NCBI GenBank assembly: GCA_030537315.1
Contig: JAUNNZ010000010.1
Coordinates: 1-48,837, forward strand
DNA: 48,837 bases
DNA from: Bacteroidia bacterium
GTDB taxonomy: Bacteria > Bacteroidota > Bacteroidia > Bacteroidales > UBA932
Direction: 5' to 3'
A program made the position numbers and the translations under genes. Positions 25,699 through 34,449 of this stretch are shown here, piece by piece. The notes beneath the pieces are model-generated. The model did no database searches. It saw nothing but the letters and a program-made list of their open reading frames with translations, and was not told where the DNA came from. How positions within the stretch are numbered: position 1 is the stretch's first letter; each line of letters begins with the position of its first letter.

Positions 25699-26591
25699 CT
25701 TTTATTGAAAAGTGCCATCAGACCTTTGACATAGTCCTCGTCCGTGGCAATGTCAACATTGTCAATCTTGTATTTGTTGAACAGCTTCCGTTCCTTGTCC
25801 GACAGGTCGCGGAACCATTTAGCGTACGCGTCGCGCACGGCCCTGCTGTCCGTGTTGATCCAGGAGCCGCCTCCCGTCTCGCTGTCCTTGATGTGTATCA
25901 GGCCGACGGCCGGAATGGACTGTTCGCGAGGGTCGTGGACCTTGATGACCGAGAGGTCATGACGGCCGACAGCCACCTTGAGGGCATCCTCGTAGCGTGG
26001 ATTTCCCTGGTCATCAGCGTCAATCATATCGCTCAGCAGGAACGCAGTGCATTTTTTCTTGAGTGCGTTGGTGAGGTAGCGGAGCGCCCCGCCTATGTCG
26101 GTGCCGTCGGAAGTCGGCTGCAGTTCCAGCATCTCACGGATGATATGCAGAAGATGGGAGCGTCCTTTCTTCGGCGGGATGAACTTCTCGACGCGGTCGG
26201 AGAAGAACAGCGCCCCAACCTTGTCGTTGTTGAGGATGGCGCTGAAGCTGAGGACGGCGGCGATTTCAGCCAGCCGTTCGCGTTTCGTGCCTCCGGCGGT
26301 GCCGAAGAGGCCGGAACGGCTGACGTCCACGAGAAGCACGACGGTGAGCTCACGCTCTTCCTCGAAGACCTTGACATACGGGGAGCGCAGCCGCGCCGTG
26401 ACGTTCCAGTCCATTGAACGGACATCGTCACCCCACTGGTACTCGCGCACTTCGCTGAATGCCATACCGCGGCCCTTGAAGGCAGAGTGGTACTCACCCG
26501 CAAAGATCTGATGCGAGAGCGCCTTTGTCTTGATCTCGATCTTCCTGACTTTCTTCAGGAGGTCTGTCGCACTATGGGACGATGACTGCAT
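25695..26591 (-). CDS. DUF58 domain protein (VWA-like) of the MoxR cluster
   Basis: The 298-residue cytoplasmic protein has the DUF58 signature: SEVREYQWGDDVRSMDWNVTA near residues 47-67, then a VWA-like core VVLLVDVSRSGLFG with a DxSxS metal site. DUF58 proteins accompany MoxR ATPases and are thought to be their substrate adaptors. Its start lies 20 nt inside the moxR frame, and its stop overlaps the next start as ATGA. Confidence 0.93.
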   Translation of the reverse strand: MQSSSHSATDLLKKVRKIEIKTKALSHQIFAGEYHSAFKGRGMAFSEVREYQWGDDVRSMDWNVTARLRSPYVKVFEEERELTVVLLVDVSRSGLFGTAGGTKRERLAEIAAVLSFSAILNNDKVGALFFSDRVEKFIPPKKGRSHLLHIIREMLELQPTSDGTDIGGALRYLTNALKKKCTAFLLSDMIDADDQGNPRYEDALKVAVGRHDLSVIKVHDPREQSIPAVGLIHIKDSETGGGSWINTDSRAVRDAYAKWFRDLSDKERKLFNKYKIDNVDIATDEDYVKGLMALFNKR

Positions 26592-27564
26592 TTATTACCT
26601 GCTCGATGATCTGTTCTGTTGTTACGTTTTCAGCTTCCGCCTCGTAGGTGAGGCCGATGCGGTGACGGAGCACCTCAGGGCAGACGGCACGCACGTCTTC
26701 AGGGATGACGTAGCCGCGGCGCTTGATGAAAGCGTACGCCTTGGCGGCCATTGAAAGGCTGATGCTGGCACGCGGTGAAGCGCCGTAGCCGATAAGGTCC
26801 TTGAGATTGGCGAGGCCGTACTCCTCCGGAGTTCTGGTGGCATAAACTATGTCCACGATATAGCGCTCGATCTTCTCGTCCATATAGACCTCGCGGACGA
26901 CCTGACGGGCGCGCACGATATCCTCCGGTTTGACCACGGCGTTCGGCTGAGGGAATTCGCCGCTGTTGTTCATACGGACTATGAGCTTCTCCTCCTCCTT
27001 CTTCGGATAATCCACGAGAACCTTGAGCATGAAACGGTCGACCTGGGCCTCCGGCAGAGGGTATGTACCTTCCTGCTCGACAGGATTCTGGGTAGCCATC
27101 ACGAGGAAAGGTTCAGGGAGCTTGTATGTCTCGTCGCCGAGGGTGACCTGACGCTCCTGCATGGCTTCAAGGAGCGCTGACTGCACCTTTGCCGGGGCGC
27201 GGTTGATTTCATCCGCGAGAACGAAGTTCGCGAAGACGGGACCCTTGTGAACCTCGAACTGCTCTTTCTTCTGAGAGTAGATCAGGGTGCCGGTCACATC
27301 CGCCGGCAGGAGGTCCGGAGTGAACTGGATGCGGCTGAACTTTGCTGAAACGGCCTTGGAGAGGGTGCTGATCGCGAGTGTCTTCGCAAGACCCGGCATA
27401 CCCTCGAGGAGGATGTGGCCGTTGGCCAGAAGGGCTATCATAAGGTTCTCAACCAGATGCTTCTGGCCGACGATGACCTTGCCCATTTCAAGTTGGAGGA
27501 TGTCCACGAACGCGCTTTCCTGCTGGATGCGGTCGTTAAGTTCCTTGATGTTTACACTTTCCAT
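26572..27564 (-). CDS. MoxR-family AAA+ ATPase
   Basis: This 330-residue AAA+ ATPase has Walker A GMPGLAKT (about 55-62), Walker B FVLADEINRAPAKVQ, and the sensor stretch LVMATQNPVEQEGTYPLPEAQVDRF, all typical of MoxR. MoxR proteins act as chaperone-like ATPases that activate or insert metal cofactors or assemble complexes with VWA partners. It heads the seven-gene cluster that ends in batD-E. The gap to divergent truA is only 36 nt. No consensus -7 box was found for this strand. Confidence 0.95.
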   Translation of the reverse strand: MESVNIKELNDRIQQESAFVDILQLEMGKVIVGQKHLVENLMIALLANGHILLEGMPGLAKTLAISTLSKAVSAKFSRIQFTPDLLPADVTGTLIYSQKKEQFEVHKGPVFANFVLADEINRAPAKVQSALLEAMQERQVTLGDETYKLPEPFLVMATQNPVEQEGTYPLPEAQVDRFMLKVLVDYPKKEEEKLIVRMNNSGEFPQPNAVVKPEDIVRARQVVREVYMDEKIERYIVDIVYATRTPEEYGLANLKDLIGYGASPRASISLSMAAKAYAFIKRRGYVIPEDVRAVCPEVLRHRIGLTYEAEAENVTTEQIIEQVINAVIVP

Positions 27565-27573
27565 ATTATTTGG

Positions 27574-27581
27574 TACTTTTG
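27574..27581 (+). promoter_or_regulatory. -7 element of the truA promoter
   Basis: TACTTTTG matches TAnnTTTG and lies 20 nt before the truA ATG, giving a leader of about 14 nt. No good -33 TTTG is seen at 19-21 nt. Confidence 0.55.
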
Positions 27582-27600
27582 TATTCGTTATTCAGTGCTT

Positions 27601-28338
27601 ATGCGTTACTCTATCAAGCTTTCCTATCGCGGCGCCGGTTTCTGCGGGTGGCAGGTCCAGCCGAATGCCCCGTCTGTCCAGGGAACCCTCGAGAAGGCCC
27701 TTTCAACCCTCTTGCGCACGCAAACCGGCGTAGTCGGTGCGGGGCGGACTGACACCGGAGTCAACGCAACCGGCTACATCGCACATTTCGATGCAGCCGA
27801 GGGGCTTGATACCGGTCAGATGCGCTACAAATTAAATGCCATCCTGCCCGATTCCATCGCCGTCCACGACATTCGCGAAGTGCCCGAAAGCTTCCACGCG
27901 CGATTCAGTGCTACAAAACGCGAATATACATATTTTTTGCATAGGGTGAAGGACCCTTTCGTGGATAATTTCTCATTTTTTTACGGTTATCCCGATGTCG
28001 ATTTTGAAGCGATGAACCGCGCCGCCTCGCTGCTGCTCGGACAGCACGATTTTTCCTGCTTCGAAAAGACCGGAGGAGACAACAAAACATCCATCTGCAC
28101 CATCTCGGAGGCCGGCTGGCACAAGAAAGACGATGACCACTGGTACTTCGTGGTAGCCGCTGACAGATTCCTCCGGAACATGGTCCGCGCAATTGTCGGG
28201 ACACTGCTTGAAGTGGGCCGCGGGAAGCGGTCTCCGGAGTCCGTTCTCGAACTTATCGGGCGGGGTGACAGATGCTCCGCCGGCGAATCGGTTCCGGGTC
28301 ACGCGCTGTTCCTCACAAAAATCGAATACCAGGACTGA
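27601..28338 (+). CDS. truA: tRNA pseudouridine(38-40) synthase
   Basis: This 245-residue enzyme isomerises uridines 38-40 in the anticodon stem-loop of many tRNAs. It starts MRYSIKLSYRGAGFCGWQ and has the catalytic aspartate D51 in GAGRTDTGV. The middle segment FHARFSATKREYTYFLHR and the C-terminal FLRNMVRAIVGTLLEVGRGK are family-typical. Start 27601 is chosen because homology begins there and the promoter box is just upstream. Confidence 0.97.
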   Translation: MRYSIKLSYRGAGFCGWQVQPNAPSVQGTLEKALSTLLRTQTGVVGAGRTDTGVNATGYIAHFDAAEGLDTGQMRYKLNAILPDSIAVHDIREVPESFHARFSATKREYTYFLHRVKDPFVDNFSFFYGYPDVDFEAMNRAASLLLGQHDFSCFEKTGGDNKTSICTISEAGWHKKDDDHWYFVVAADRFLRNMVRAIVGTLLEVGRGKRSPESVLELIGRGDRCSAGESVPGHALFLTKIEYQD

Positions 28339-28339
28339 T

Positions 28340-28357
28340 TTTCCCTTTGGGAAAAGC
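28340..28357 (+). terminator. Weak hairpin after truA overlapping the exbB promoter
   Basis: TTTTCCC-TTT-GGGAAAA forms a 7-bp stem with a 3-nt loop just past the truA stop. No clean U-run follows. It contains the -33 TTTG of the next promoter, so it may be no more than a coincidence. Confidence 0.3.
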
Positions 28358-28376
28358 AATTTTGTGCGTATCTTTG
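28346..28376 (+). promoter_or_regulatory. Promoter of the exbB-exbD genes
   Basis: TTTG (28346-28349), a 19-nt spacer and TATCTTTG (28369-28376) match the Bacteroidota consensus exactly. The predicted leader to the ATG at 28402 is about 20 nt. It probably serves exbB-exbD and possibly the genes through parC. Confidence 0.75.
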
Positions 28377-28401
28377 CAAAATTGGCAAAAAACGCATAGA
28401 A

Positions 28402-29058
28402 ATGTATATCCTGCAATCCTTCTCACTTTTCGAAATGGCCGTCAAAGGCGGCTGGCTGATGATAGTGCTTCTGCTTCTGTCGTTCGTCGCTATTTACATC
28501 TTCGGCCAGAAACTCTGGACCATCAACCAGGCCGGAAAGATCGACAAGGATTTCATGCGTGACATCCGCAACTACATCAATGCGGGCAAGATCAAGTCAG
28601 CGCACACGCTCAGCACCAAATATGACACACCTGTCGCCAGGATGGTGGAGGCCGGACTTGTCCGCGCGGGCAAGCCGCTGGGCGATATCCAGACCGCTGT
28701 CGAGAACGTGGGCAACGTGGAAGTCGCACGCCTCGAGAAAGGCCTTCCTTACCTCGCCACCATCGCCGGAGGCGCCCCGATGATCGGCTTCCTCGGAACC
28801 GTCATCGGTATGGTCCAGGCATTTTTCAACATGGCAAACGCGGGCAACAACATCGACATCACTCTCCTCTCCAGCGGCATCTACACAGCTATGATCACAA
28901 CGGTGGGAGGCCTGATAGTCGGTATCCTCGCCTACTTCGGATACAATTACCTCACCACGAAGATATCTTCCCTGGTTTACAGCATGGAGAGCGCTACCAT
29001 CGAACTGATGGACGCCCTCGGCGGTGAGACTTCGGAACTTTCAGATACGGGAAAATAA
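28402..29058 (+). CDS. exbB: MotA/TolQ/ExbB proton channel family protein
   Basis: The 218-residue inner-membrane protein has three hydrophobic segments (about 14-35, 115-138 and 150-175). The conserved pore region PMIGFLGTVIGMVQAF precedes IYTAMITTVGGLIVGI. ExbB-type channels use the proton gradient to drive TonB-dependent uptake or Tol-type envelope work. Its partner gene exbD starts 1 nt after its stop. No tonB or tolA homologue is in the window, so which system it powers is open. Confidence 0.93.
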   Translation: MYILQSFSLFEMAVKGGWLMIVLLLLSFVAIYIFGQKLWTINQAGKIDKDFMRDIRNYINAGKIKSAHTLSTKYDTPVARMVEAGLVRAGKPLGDIQTAVENVGNVEVARLEKGLPYLATIAGGAPMIGFLGTVIGMVQAFFNMANAGNNIDITLLSSGIYTAMITTVGGLIVGILAYFGYNYLTTKISSLVYSMESATIELMDALGGETSELSDTGK

Positions 29059-29059
29059 C

Positions 29060-29470
29060 ATGGCACTCAGGAGGACAACAAAGGCAGACCCGAACATCTC
29101 GATGTCGTCGATGACCGACATCGTGTTCCTGCTGCTCATATTCTTCCTTGTCACCTCGACGCTTGTCAACCCCAACGCCCTCAAGCTGCTGCTTCCGAAA
29201 AGCACGGGACAGGTGGGAGCAAAGGCAACCGTCAGCGTCAGCATCAAGGATTGGGGCGAGTCCCGTTACACCTATCACATCAACGGTGCCGAAGAGCCCG
29301 TTGCGTTCGGCGAGATTGAGGACGAGATAGTCGGACTGCTCCAGGCGGAGGAAGATCCGACGTTCTCGATATATTCGGACGAGAGCGTGCCTGTCGGAGA
29401 GATTGTGCAGGTGATGAATATCGCCAAAAGGAATCATTATAAAGTCATTCTGGCAACACAGCCGGAATAG
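29060..29470 (+). CDS. exbD: ExbD/TolR family biopolymer transport protein
   Basis: This 136-residue protein has a short cytoplasmic N-terminus and one transmembrane helix whose start carries the proton-relay aspartate (MSSMTDIVFLLLIFFLVTST). The periplasmic domain ends with the usual GEIVQVMNIAKRNHYKVILAT helix-strand. Start 29060 (MALRRTTKAD) is chosen over a start 12 codons earlier that would overlap exbB. It works with exbB just upstream. Confidence 0.93.
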   Translation: MALRRTTKADPNISMSSMTDIVFLLLIFFLVTSTLVNPNALKLLLPKSTGQVGAKATVSVSIKDWGESRYTYHINGAEEPVAFGEIEDEIVGLLQAEEDPTFSIYSDESVPVGEIVQVMNIAKRNHYKVILATQPE

Positions 29471-29497
29471 AAGGACAAAATATTTATTATCAATTAA

Positions 29498-30775
29498 ATG
29501 GACCAGTATTCAAAAGAAGGTCGTAAACTCAGACCAAGGAAAAGCGCCGCTGGAAGCGCCGTTTCTTCCGAAAAAGTAGAGTATCATTCCGGAGAGCGCA
29601 AGTCCTACGGCGAGAGCCGCGGCAGCTACGGAGAACACAAAAACTATGGTGAGCGCAGAAGCTACGGAGAGCACAAGAGCTACGGCGAGCACAAGAGCTA
29701 CGGAGACCGTCCGCGCAGGAGCTACGGCGAGAGCCGCGGCGAAGGCGAAGGCGAGCGCAGAAGCTTTTACGGCGGCAGCGGCACCAGCAAGCCAAGCTAC
29801 GGCAGCGGCAAGTCAAGCTACGGCAGGAAATCCGGATCAGGCAGCGGCAGGCCGGGCACAGGCAGATCCAACTTCAGTTCCAAGCCTGGATTCAGCGGCA
29901 AGCCGGGTGCACGTGGCGGATCGAAAAAACCTTACAACAAGAATTCTTCGGCGTTCAACAAGCAGACCAACGAGGGCATTGACAGAATGATCAGCCGCCG
30001 CCCCGTAGTAAACGGAAGAGAGGCGGAATTGGAGAACGTACCACAGATGATGATCAAGGATGAGATCCGTCTCAACAAATTCATCGCCAATTCAGGAGTA
30101 TGCTCCCGCCGCGAAGCCGACACACTTATCCAGGCCGGCGTCGTGACGGTCAACGGAGAAGTTGTCACCGAACTCGGAACCAAGGTCAACATCTATGAAG
30201 ACGACATCCGCTTCAACGGCGAGCGGCTCAAGGGTGAAGACAAGGTTTACATCGTAATGAACAAGCCGAAAGGCTACGTGACCACCGCGAGCGACCCTCA
30301 CGCGGAGAAAACGGTCATCGACCTCGTCAAGGGCTGCAAGTCACGGGTATATCCTGTAGGCCGCCTCGACAAGAACACGACGGGTGTGCTTATGCTCACC
30401 AATGACGGTGAGATCGCAGAGCGCCTCACCCATCCGTCATACGACAAGAAAAAGATCTACCAGGTCGCGCTCGACAAGGAGCTCAGCCGGGAAGATTATG
30501 AGAAGATCCTCAGCGGTGTCATCCTCTCCGACGGAGAAGTGCGCGCCGACGAACTGGAATACATCGACGAGAGCGACCACCGCAAGCTCGGCATCGAGAT
30601 CCATTCCGGCAAGAACCGCATAGTCCGCCGCATCTTCGAGTCATTCGGCTACACCGTGAAGGCCCTTGACCGCGTTTACTTCGCAGGCCTCACCAAGAAG
30701 GGACTCAAGAAGGGCGAATGGAGATACCTCACCGAGGGCGAGTCCAACATTCTTAAAATGGGAGCATACATCTAA
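29498..30775 (+). CDS. RluB/RsuA-type pseudouridine synthase with SYGE-repeat N-terminal extension
   Basis: The 425-residue product has two parts. Residues 1-165 are a disordered basic region with SYGE(H/S)K-type repeats (about 36-80) and Gly/Ser/Lys-rich sequence. From about 189 there is an S4 RNA-binding domain (RLNKFIANSGVCSRREADTLIQ), then the RsuA-family catalytic domain with D291 in GRLDKNTTGVLML. The core should pseudouridylate rRNA, probably 23S as in RluB. The extension may add RNA contacts; that is inference. Its stop shares a base with the era start (TAATG). Confidence 0.92.
   Translation: MDQYSKEGRKLRPRKSAAGSAVSSEKVEYHSGERKSYGESRGSYGEHKNYGERRSYGEHKSYGEHKSYGDRPRRSYGESRGEGEGERRSFYGGSGTSKPSYGSGKSSYGRKSGSGSGRPGTGRSNFSSKPGFSGKPGARGGSKKPYNKNSSAFNKQTNEGIDRMISRRPVVNGREAELENVPQMMIKDEIRLNKFIANSGVCSRREADTLIQAGVVTVNGEVVTELGTKVNIYEDDIRFNGERLKGEDKVYIVMNKPKGYVTTASDPHAEKTVIDLVKGCKSRVYPVGRLDKNTTGVLMLTNDGEIAERLTHPSYDKKKIYQVALDKELSREDYEKILSGVILSDGEVRADELEYIDESDHRKLGIEIHSGKNRIVRRIFESFGYTVKALDRVYFAGLTKKGLKKGEWRYLTEGESNILKMGAYI
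29597..29735 (+). repeat. In-frame tandem repeat encoding SYGE units
   Basis: Related 15-18 nt units containing AGCTACGG(A/C)GA(G/A) recur about six to eight times. They encode S-Y-G-E followed by H-K, S-R or R-R. Copy number may vary between strains. Confidence 0.75.
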
Positions 30776-31656
30776 TGGCACACCGCTCCGGATTCGTCAA
30801 TATCATAGGCAACCCCAATGTCGGGAAATCAACGCTGATGAACGCGCTGGTGGGCGAGAAGCTGTCCATCGTCACCGCGAAGGCGCAGACCACCCGTCAC
30901 AGGATAATGGGCATAGTGAACGGCGAGGACTGGCAGATCGTCTATTCCGACACGCCGGGCATCCTCAAGCCTAACTACCGCCTTCAGCAGAACATGATGA
31001 ATTTCGTCGACGGCGCCATCGGCGACGCCGACATCATACTGTACGTCACCGACACCATCGAAACGCCGGACAAGAACGCAGAATACGTCGAGAAGCTCCA
31101 GCGCATCGACTGCCCTGTGGTCGTGGTCGTCAACAAGATCGACATAAGTGACCAGCCGAAGGTTGTTGACCTGATGAAATATTGGCAGGAGCAGCTGCCG
31201 AAGGCTCTTGTCCTGCCGGCATCCGCCCAGGAGCGTTTCGGCCTCGAATCCATCCTGAATGCAGTTGTCGAGCGTCTTCCGGAGTGCCCGCCGTGGTATG
31301 ACAAGGATGCGTTCACCGACAAGAACCTCAGGTTCTTTGCATCGGAGATCATCCGCGAGAAGATACTCCTCAACTACAAGGAGGAAATCCCATATTGCTG
31401 CGAAGTCAGCATCGAGTCCTTCAAGGAGGGCGCGGAGCGCTATGACATCGGTGCCGTCATCTATGTCATGCGCGAGTCGCAGAAAGGCATAGTGATTGGA
31501 AAGAAAGGCGCCGCGCTGAAGAAGGTGGGCACCCAGGCCCGCATCGACATGGAGGATTTCTTCCAGAAGAAGGTATTCCTTCAGATTTACGTCAAGGTCG
31601 ATCCAGACTGGCGCGAAGACAAGAGAGAACTCAGAAAATTCGGATACGAAGATTAA
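30775..31656 (+). CDS. era: GTPase Era
   Basis: This 293-residue GTPase acts in 16S rRNA maturation and 30S assembly. Motifs are G1 GNPNVGKS (12-19), the switch region with TTRHRIMG, G3 DTPG, G4 NKID and a C-terminal KH RNA-binding domain (VIGKKGAALKKVGTQARIDME). The length matches the family. It is coupled to the upstream pseudouridine synthase by a one-base overlap and followed 3 nt later by parC, so rRNA modification and assembly genes travel together. Confidence 0.97.
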   Translation: MAHRSGFVNIIGNPNVGKSTLMNALVGEKLSIVTAKAQTTRHRIMGIVNGEDWQIVYSDTPGILKPNYRLQQNMMNFVDGAIGDADIILYVTDTIETPDKNAEYVEKLQRIDCPVVVVVNKIDISDQPKVVDLMKYWQEQLPKALVLPASAQERFGLESILNAVVERLPECPPWYDKDAFTDKNLRFFASEIIREKILLNYKEEIPYCCEVSIESFKEGAERYDIGAVIYVMRESQKGIVIGKKGAALKKVGTQARIDMEDFFQKKVFLQIYVKVDPDWREDKRELRKFGYED

Positions 31657-31659
31657 GTT

Positions 31660-34431
31660 ATGGAAGAAGAGAACATTGTGACCGAGGAAATAATTGACGA
31701 GGAAGAACTCGCAGGGGAAGCACCCATAGAAGGGGACGGTTCCGAGAGCGGGAAGTACGACAAGATGCTTGACGGCGACGCCAAGAAGTTCAAGTTGTCC
31801 GGAATGTTCAAGGACTGGTACCTTGACTATGCCTCCTACGTCATCCTGCACCGCGCCGTGCCGCATATCGTGGACGGTTTGAAGCCTGTACAGCGCCGTG
31901 TCCTCCACGCGATGTTCAGAATGGACGACGGCGCCTATACGAAGGTCGCCAACATCGTCGGACAGGCGATGCAGTACCATCCTCACGGCGACCAGTCCAT
32001 CCTGGGTGCACTCGTCACCCTGGGTCAGAAAGGATTCACCGTTGACTGCCAGGGTAACTGGGGTAACATCCTCACCGGCGACTCCAATGCGGCACCACGA
32101 TACATCGAGGCCCGCCTGAGCAAGTTCGCAAAGGAGGTTGTCTTCGACCCTAAGGTCACACACACGATGAAGTCCTACGACGGCCGCAACGACGAGCCGA
32201 CGGAACTTCCAGTACGCTTCCCTCTCCTCCTGGCGCAGGGCACCGAAGGCATCGGTGTCGGCCTCGCCTCCAAGATCCTTCCGCACAACTTCAACGAGCT
32301 CCTCGACGCCTCCGTGGCGATTCTCGAGGGCAAGCCATATGAAATCTATCCGGATTTCCCTACCGGAGGTTTCGCCGACTGCTCGAAATACAACCAGGGC
32401 AAGCGCGGCGGCGCTGTCAAGGTGCGCGCCCGCATCGAGAAGATCGACAAGAACACCATAGCAATCACCGAGATCCCTTACGGCAAATACACCAAAGACA
32501 TCATCGATTCCGTTCTGAAGGCCAAGGACAAGGGCAAGATCAAAATCAAGAAGATCGAGGACATGACCACCGACAAGGTGGACATACTCATCCACCTTCC
32601 GAACGACGTGTCGCCGGACAAGACCATAGACGCGCTGTACGCATTCACCGATTGCGAATGCAACATCGCGCCGAATGCCTGCGTCATCAAGGACAACAAG
32701 CCGGTGTTCCTCACCGTCAACGACATTCTTGAGTTCAGCACATTCCACACCCGTGACATCCTTCTCCAGCAGCTCGGGATCAAGATGAGCGAGCTCGAGA
32801 ATGACTGGCACTACACCTCACTTGAAAGGATATTCTTCGGCGAAGGCGTTTACAAACTCCTCGAAGACAAATCCTTCCCGTCCTGGGAGGCCCAGCTCGA
32901 CAGCATCCTTGCAACAATGAAAACCTTCGAGTCACGGCTCCGCCGCGAAGTGGTGATGGAAGATATCCTGAAACTTGTGGACAAGCCTGTCCGCAAGATT
33001 TCACGTTTCGACGTCAAGGCCCTCGACGAAAAGATCAAAGGCATCGAGGATGAAATGGCTGTAGTACAGGACAACATCGACCATATCGACCGATTCACCA
33101 TCGACTGGTTCAAGGCCCTCAAGAAAAAATACGGCAAGGACTTCCCGCGCCGCACCGAACTTACCGGCTTCGAGACCATCGCCGCCACCAAGGTCGTCAA
33201 CAACAACGCCAAGCTCTACGCCAACCTCGCCGAAGGCTTCGTCGGCATCGGCCTCAAGAAGGACGACGGCGGCGAGTTCATATGCGACTGCTCCGACCTC
33301 TCCGAGGTCATCGTCATCGGCAAGGACGGCAAATACAAGATCTCCAAGGTCGAGGACAAGGCGTTCTTCGGCAAGGACCTCCTCTTTGTCGGTCTCTTCA
33401 ACCGCGGCGACTCGCGCACCATCTACAACGTGATCTACAGGGAAGGCAAGACATCCATCTACTACGCCAAGCGCTTCGCCATCACCTCGGTCACACGCGA
33501 CAAGGACTACGACATCACCACCGGTGTTCCGGGCTCAAGGATCGAATGGTTCACCCCTAACCCGAACGGTGAAGCCGAAATCGTGAAGATCAACCTGCGC
33601 CCGAAGCCGAAGCTCAAGAAGACTTCGTTCGAATACGATTTCTCACAGCTTGCCATAAAGGCAAGGACTGCCAGAGGCAACCTCGTCAGCAAGAACGTCA
33701 TCCAGAAAATCACTCTGAAGAGCCGCGGCGTGAGCACCATCGCCGGCAAGGACATCTGGTACGACACCGACATCCAGAAACTGAACGAGGACGGCCACGG
33801 CCTGTACCTCGGCCAGTTCGCCTCAAACGACAAGGTCCTCGCCGTCTTCAAGAACGGAACATTCTACACCACCTCTTTCGAGCTGGTCAACAAATATCAG
33901 GGAGACGTGCTCCGCATTGAGAAATTCGATCCTGACAAGACCTTCACCGCCCTTTACTGGGATTCGGCTGCAAAATCTTTCTACGTCAAGCGCTTCTCAT
34001 TCATCCTGAGTGACAACACTCCTCTCAGCTTCATCGCCGAAGGCGCCAAGTCATTTCTTGTCGCCCTGTCAGACGACAAGCACCCTCAATACGAGATTAT
34101 CTGGAAACTTGAAGACAAGGAACCCGAAAAGGTCGATGCCGAGGAGTGGATAGGCAAGAAGGGATATGCCGCCAAGGGCAAGAAGTGCGCGGAACGCGGA
34201 GAGGTCAAAAAAGTCCGCTTCGTCGAACCTCTGCACAAGCCTGAGGACGACATTGTTCCGGAAGAACCTGAGCAGGCATCCGATGACGAACTTATCGACA
34301 TCGACATAGTCGGAAACGATTCCGTTCAGGAAGAAATACCTGCACTTCCGAAGATGACCGTGGATTTCCCGTCAGTTACTACAGATGAGGATCCTATCGA
34401 CCTGGAGATAGAAGAACCTACGCTGTTCTGA
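31660..34431 (+). CDS. parC: DNA topoisomerase IV subunit A
   Basis: This 923-residue type IIA topoisomerase subunit cuts and rejoins DNA to unlink daughter chromosomes. It has an acidic N-terminal extension (1-35), the breakage-reunion domain with catalytic tyrosine Y148 in AAPRYIEARLS, and a C-terminal blade domain with a long acidic tail. The position aligned with E. coli ParC Ser80 in the quinolone region is Gln112 (HPHGDQSI). Gene order and sequence fit Bacteroidota ParC rather than GyrA; there is no QRRGGKG GyrA-box. No parE is next to it here. Confidence 0.9.
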   Translation: MEEENIVTEEIIDEEELAGEAPIEGDGSESGKYDKMLDGDAKKFKLSGMFKDWYLDYASYVILHRAVPHIVDGLKPVQRRVLHAMFRMDDGAYTKVANIVGQAMQYHPHGDQSILGALVTLGQKGFTVDCQGNWGNILTGDSNAAPRYIEARLSKFAKEVVFDPKVTHTMKSYDGRNDEPTELPVRFPLLLAQGTEGIGVGLASKILPHNFNELLDASVAILEGKPYEIYPDFPTGGFADCSKYNQGKRGGAVKVRARIEKIDKNTIAITEIPYGKYTKDIIDSVLKAKDKGKIKIKKIEDMTTDKVDILIHLPNDVSPDKTIDALYAFTDCECNIAPNACVIKDNKPVFLTVNDILEFSTFHTRDILLQQLGIKMSELENDWHYTSLERIFFGEGVYKLLEDKSFPSWEAQLDSILATMKTFESRLRREVVMEDILKLVDKPVRKISRFDVKALDEKIKGIEDEMAVVQDNIDHIDRFTIDWFKALKKKYGKDFPRRTELTGFETIAATKVVNNNAKLYANLAEGFVGIGLKKDDGGEFICDCSDLSEVIVIGKDGKYKISKVEDKAFFGKDLLFVGLFNRGDSRTIYNVIYREGKTSIYYAKRFAITSVTRDKDYDITTGVPGSRIEWFTPNPNGEAEIVKINLRPKPKLKKTSFEYDFSQLAIKARTARGNLVSKNVIQKITLKSRGVSTIAGKDIWYDTDIQKLNEDGHGLYLGQFASNDKVLAVFKNGTFYTTSFELVNKYQGDVLRIEKFDPDKTFTALYWDSAAKSFYVKRFSFILSDNTPLSFIAEGAKSFLVALSDDKHPQYEIIWKLEDKEPEKVDAEEWIGKKGYAAKGKKCAERGEVKKVRFVEPLHKPEDDIVPEEPEQASDDELIDIDIVGNDSVQEEIPALPKMTVDFPSVTTDEDPIDLEIEEPTLF

Positions 34432-34449
34432 TATCACCCCGACAAAAGA

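Noticed and set aside
29597-29735. Repeat array suggestive of CRISPR
   Set aside because: The units are in-frame SYGE codons inside a gene, have no unique spacers and lie near no cas genes.
30829-32811. A 660-codon open frame on the minus strand, antisense to era and parC
   Set aside because: It mirrors two unmistakable conserved genes, shows no recognisable domain and is a by-product of their GC-rich third codon positions.
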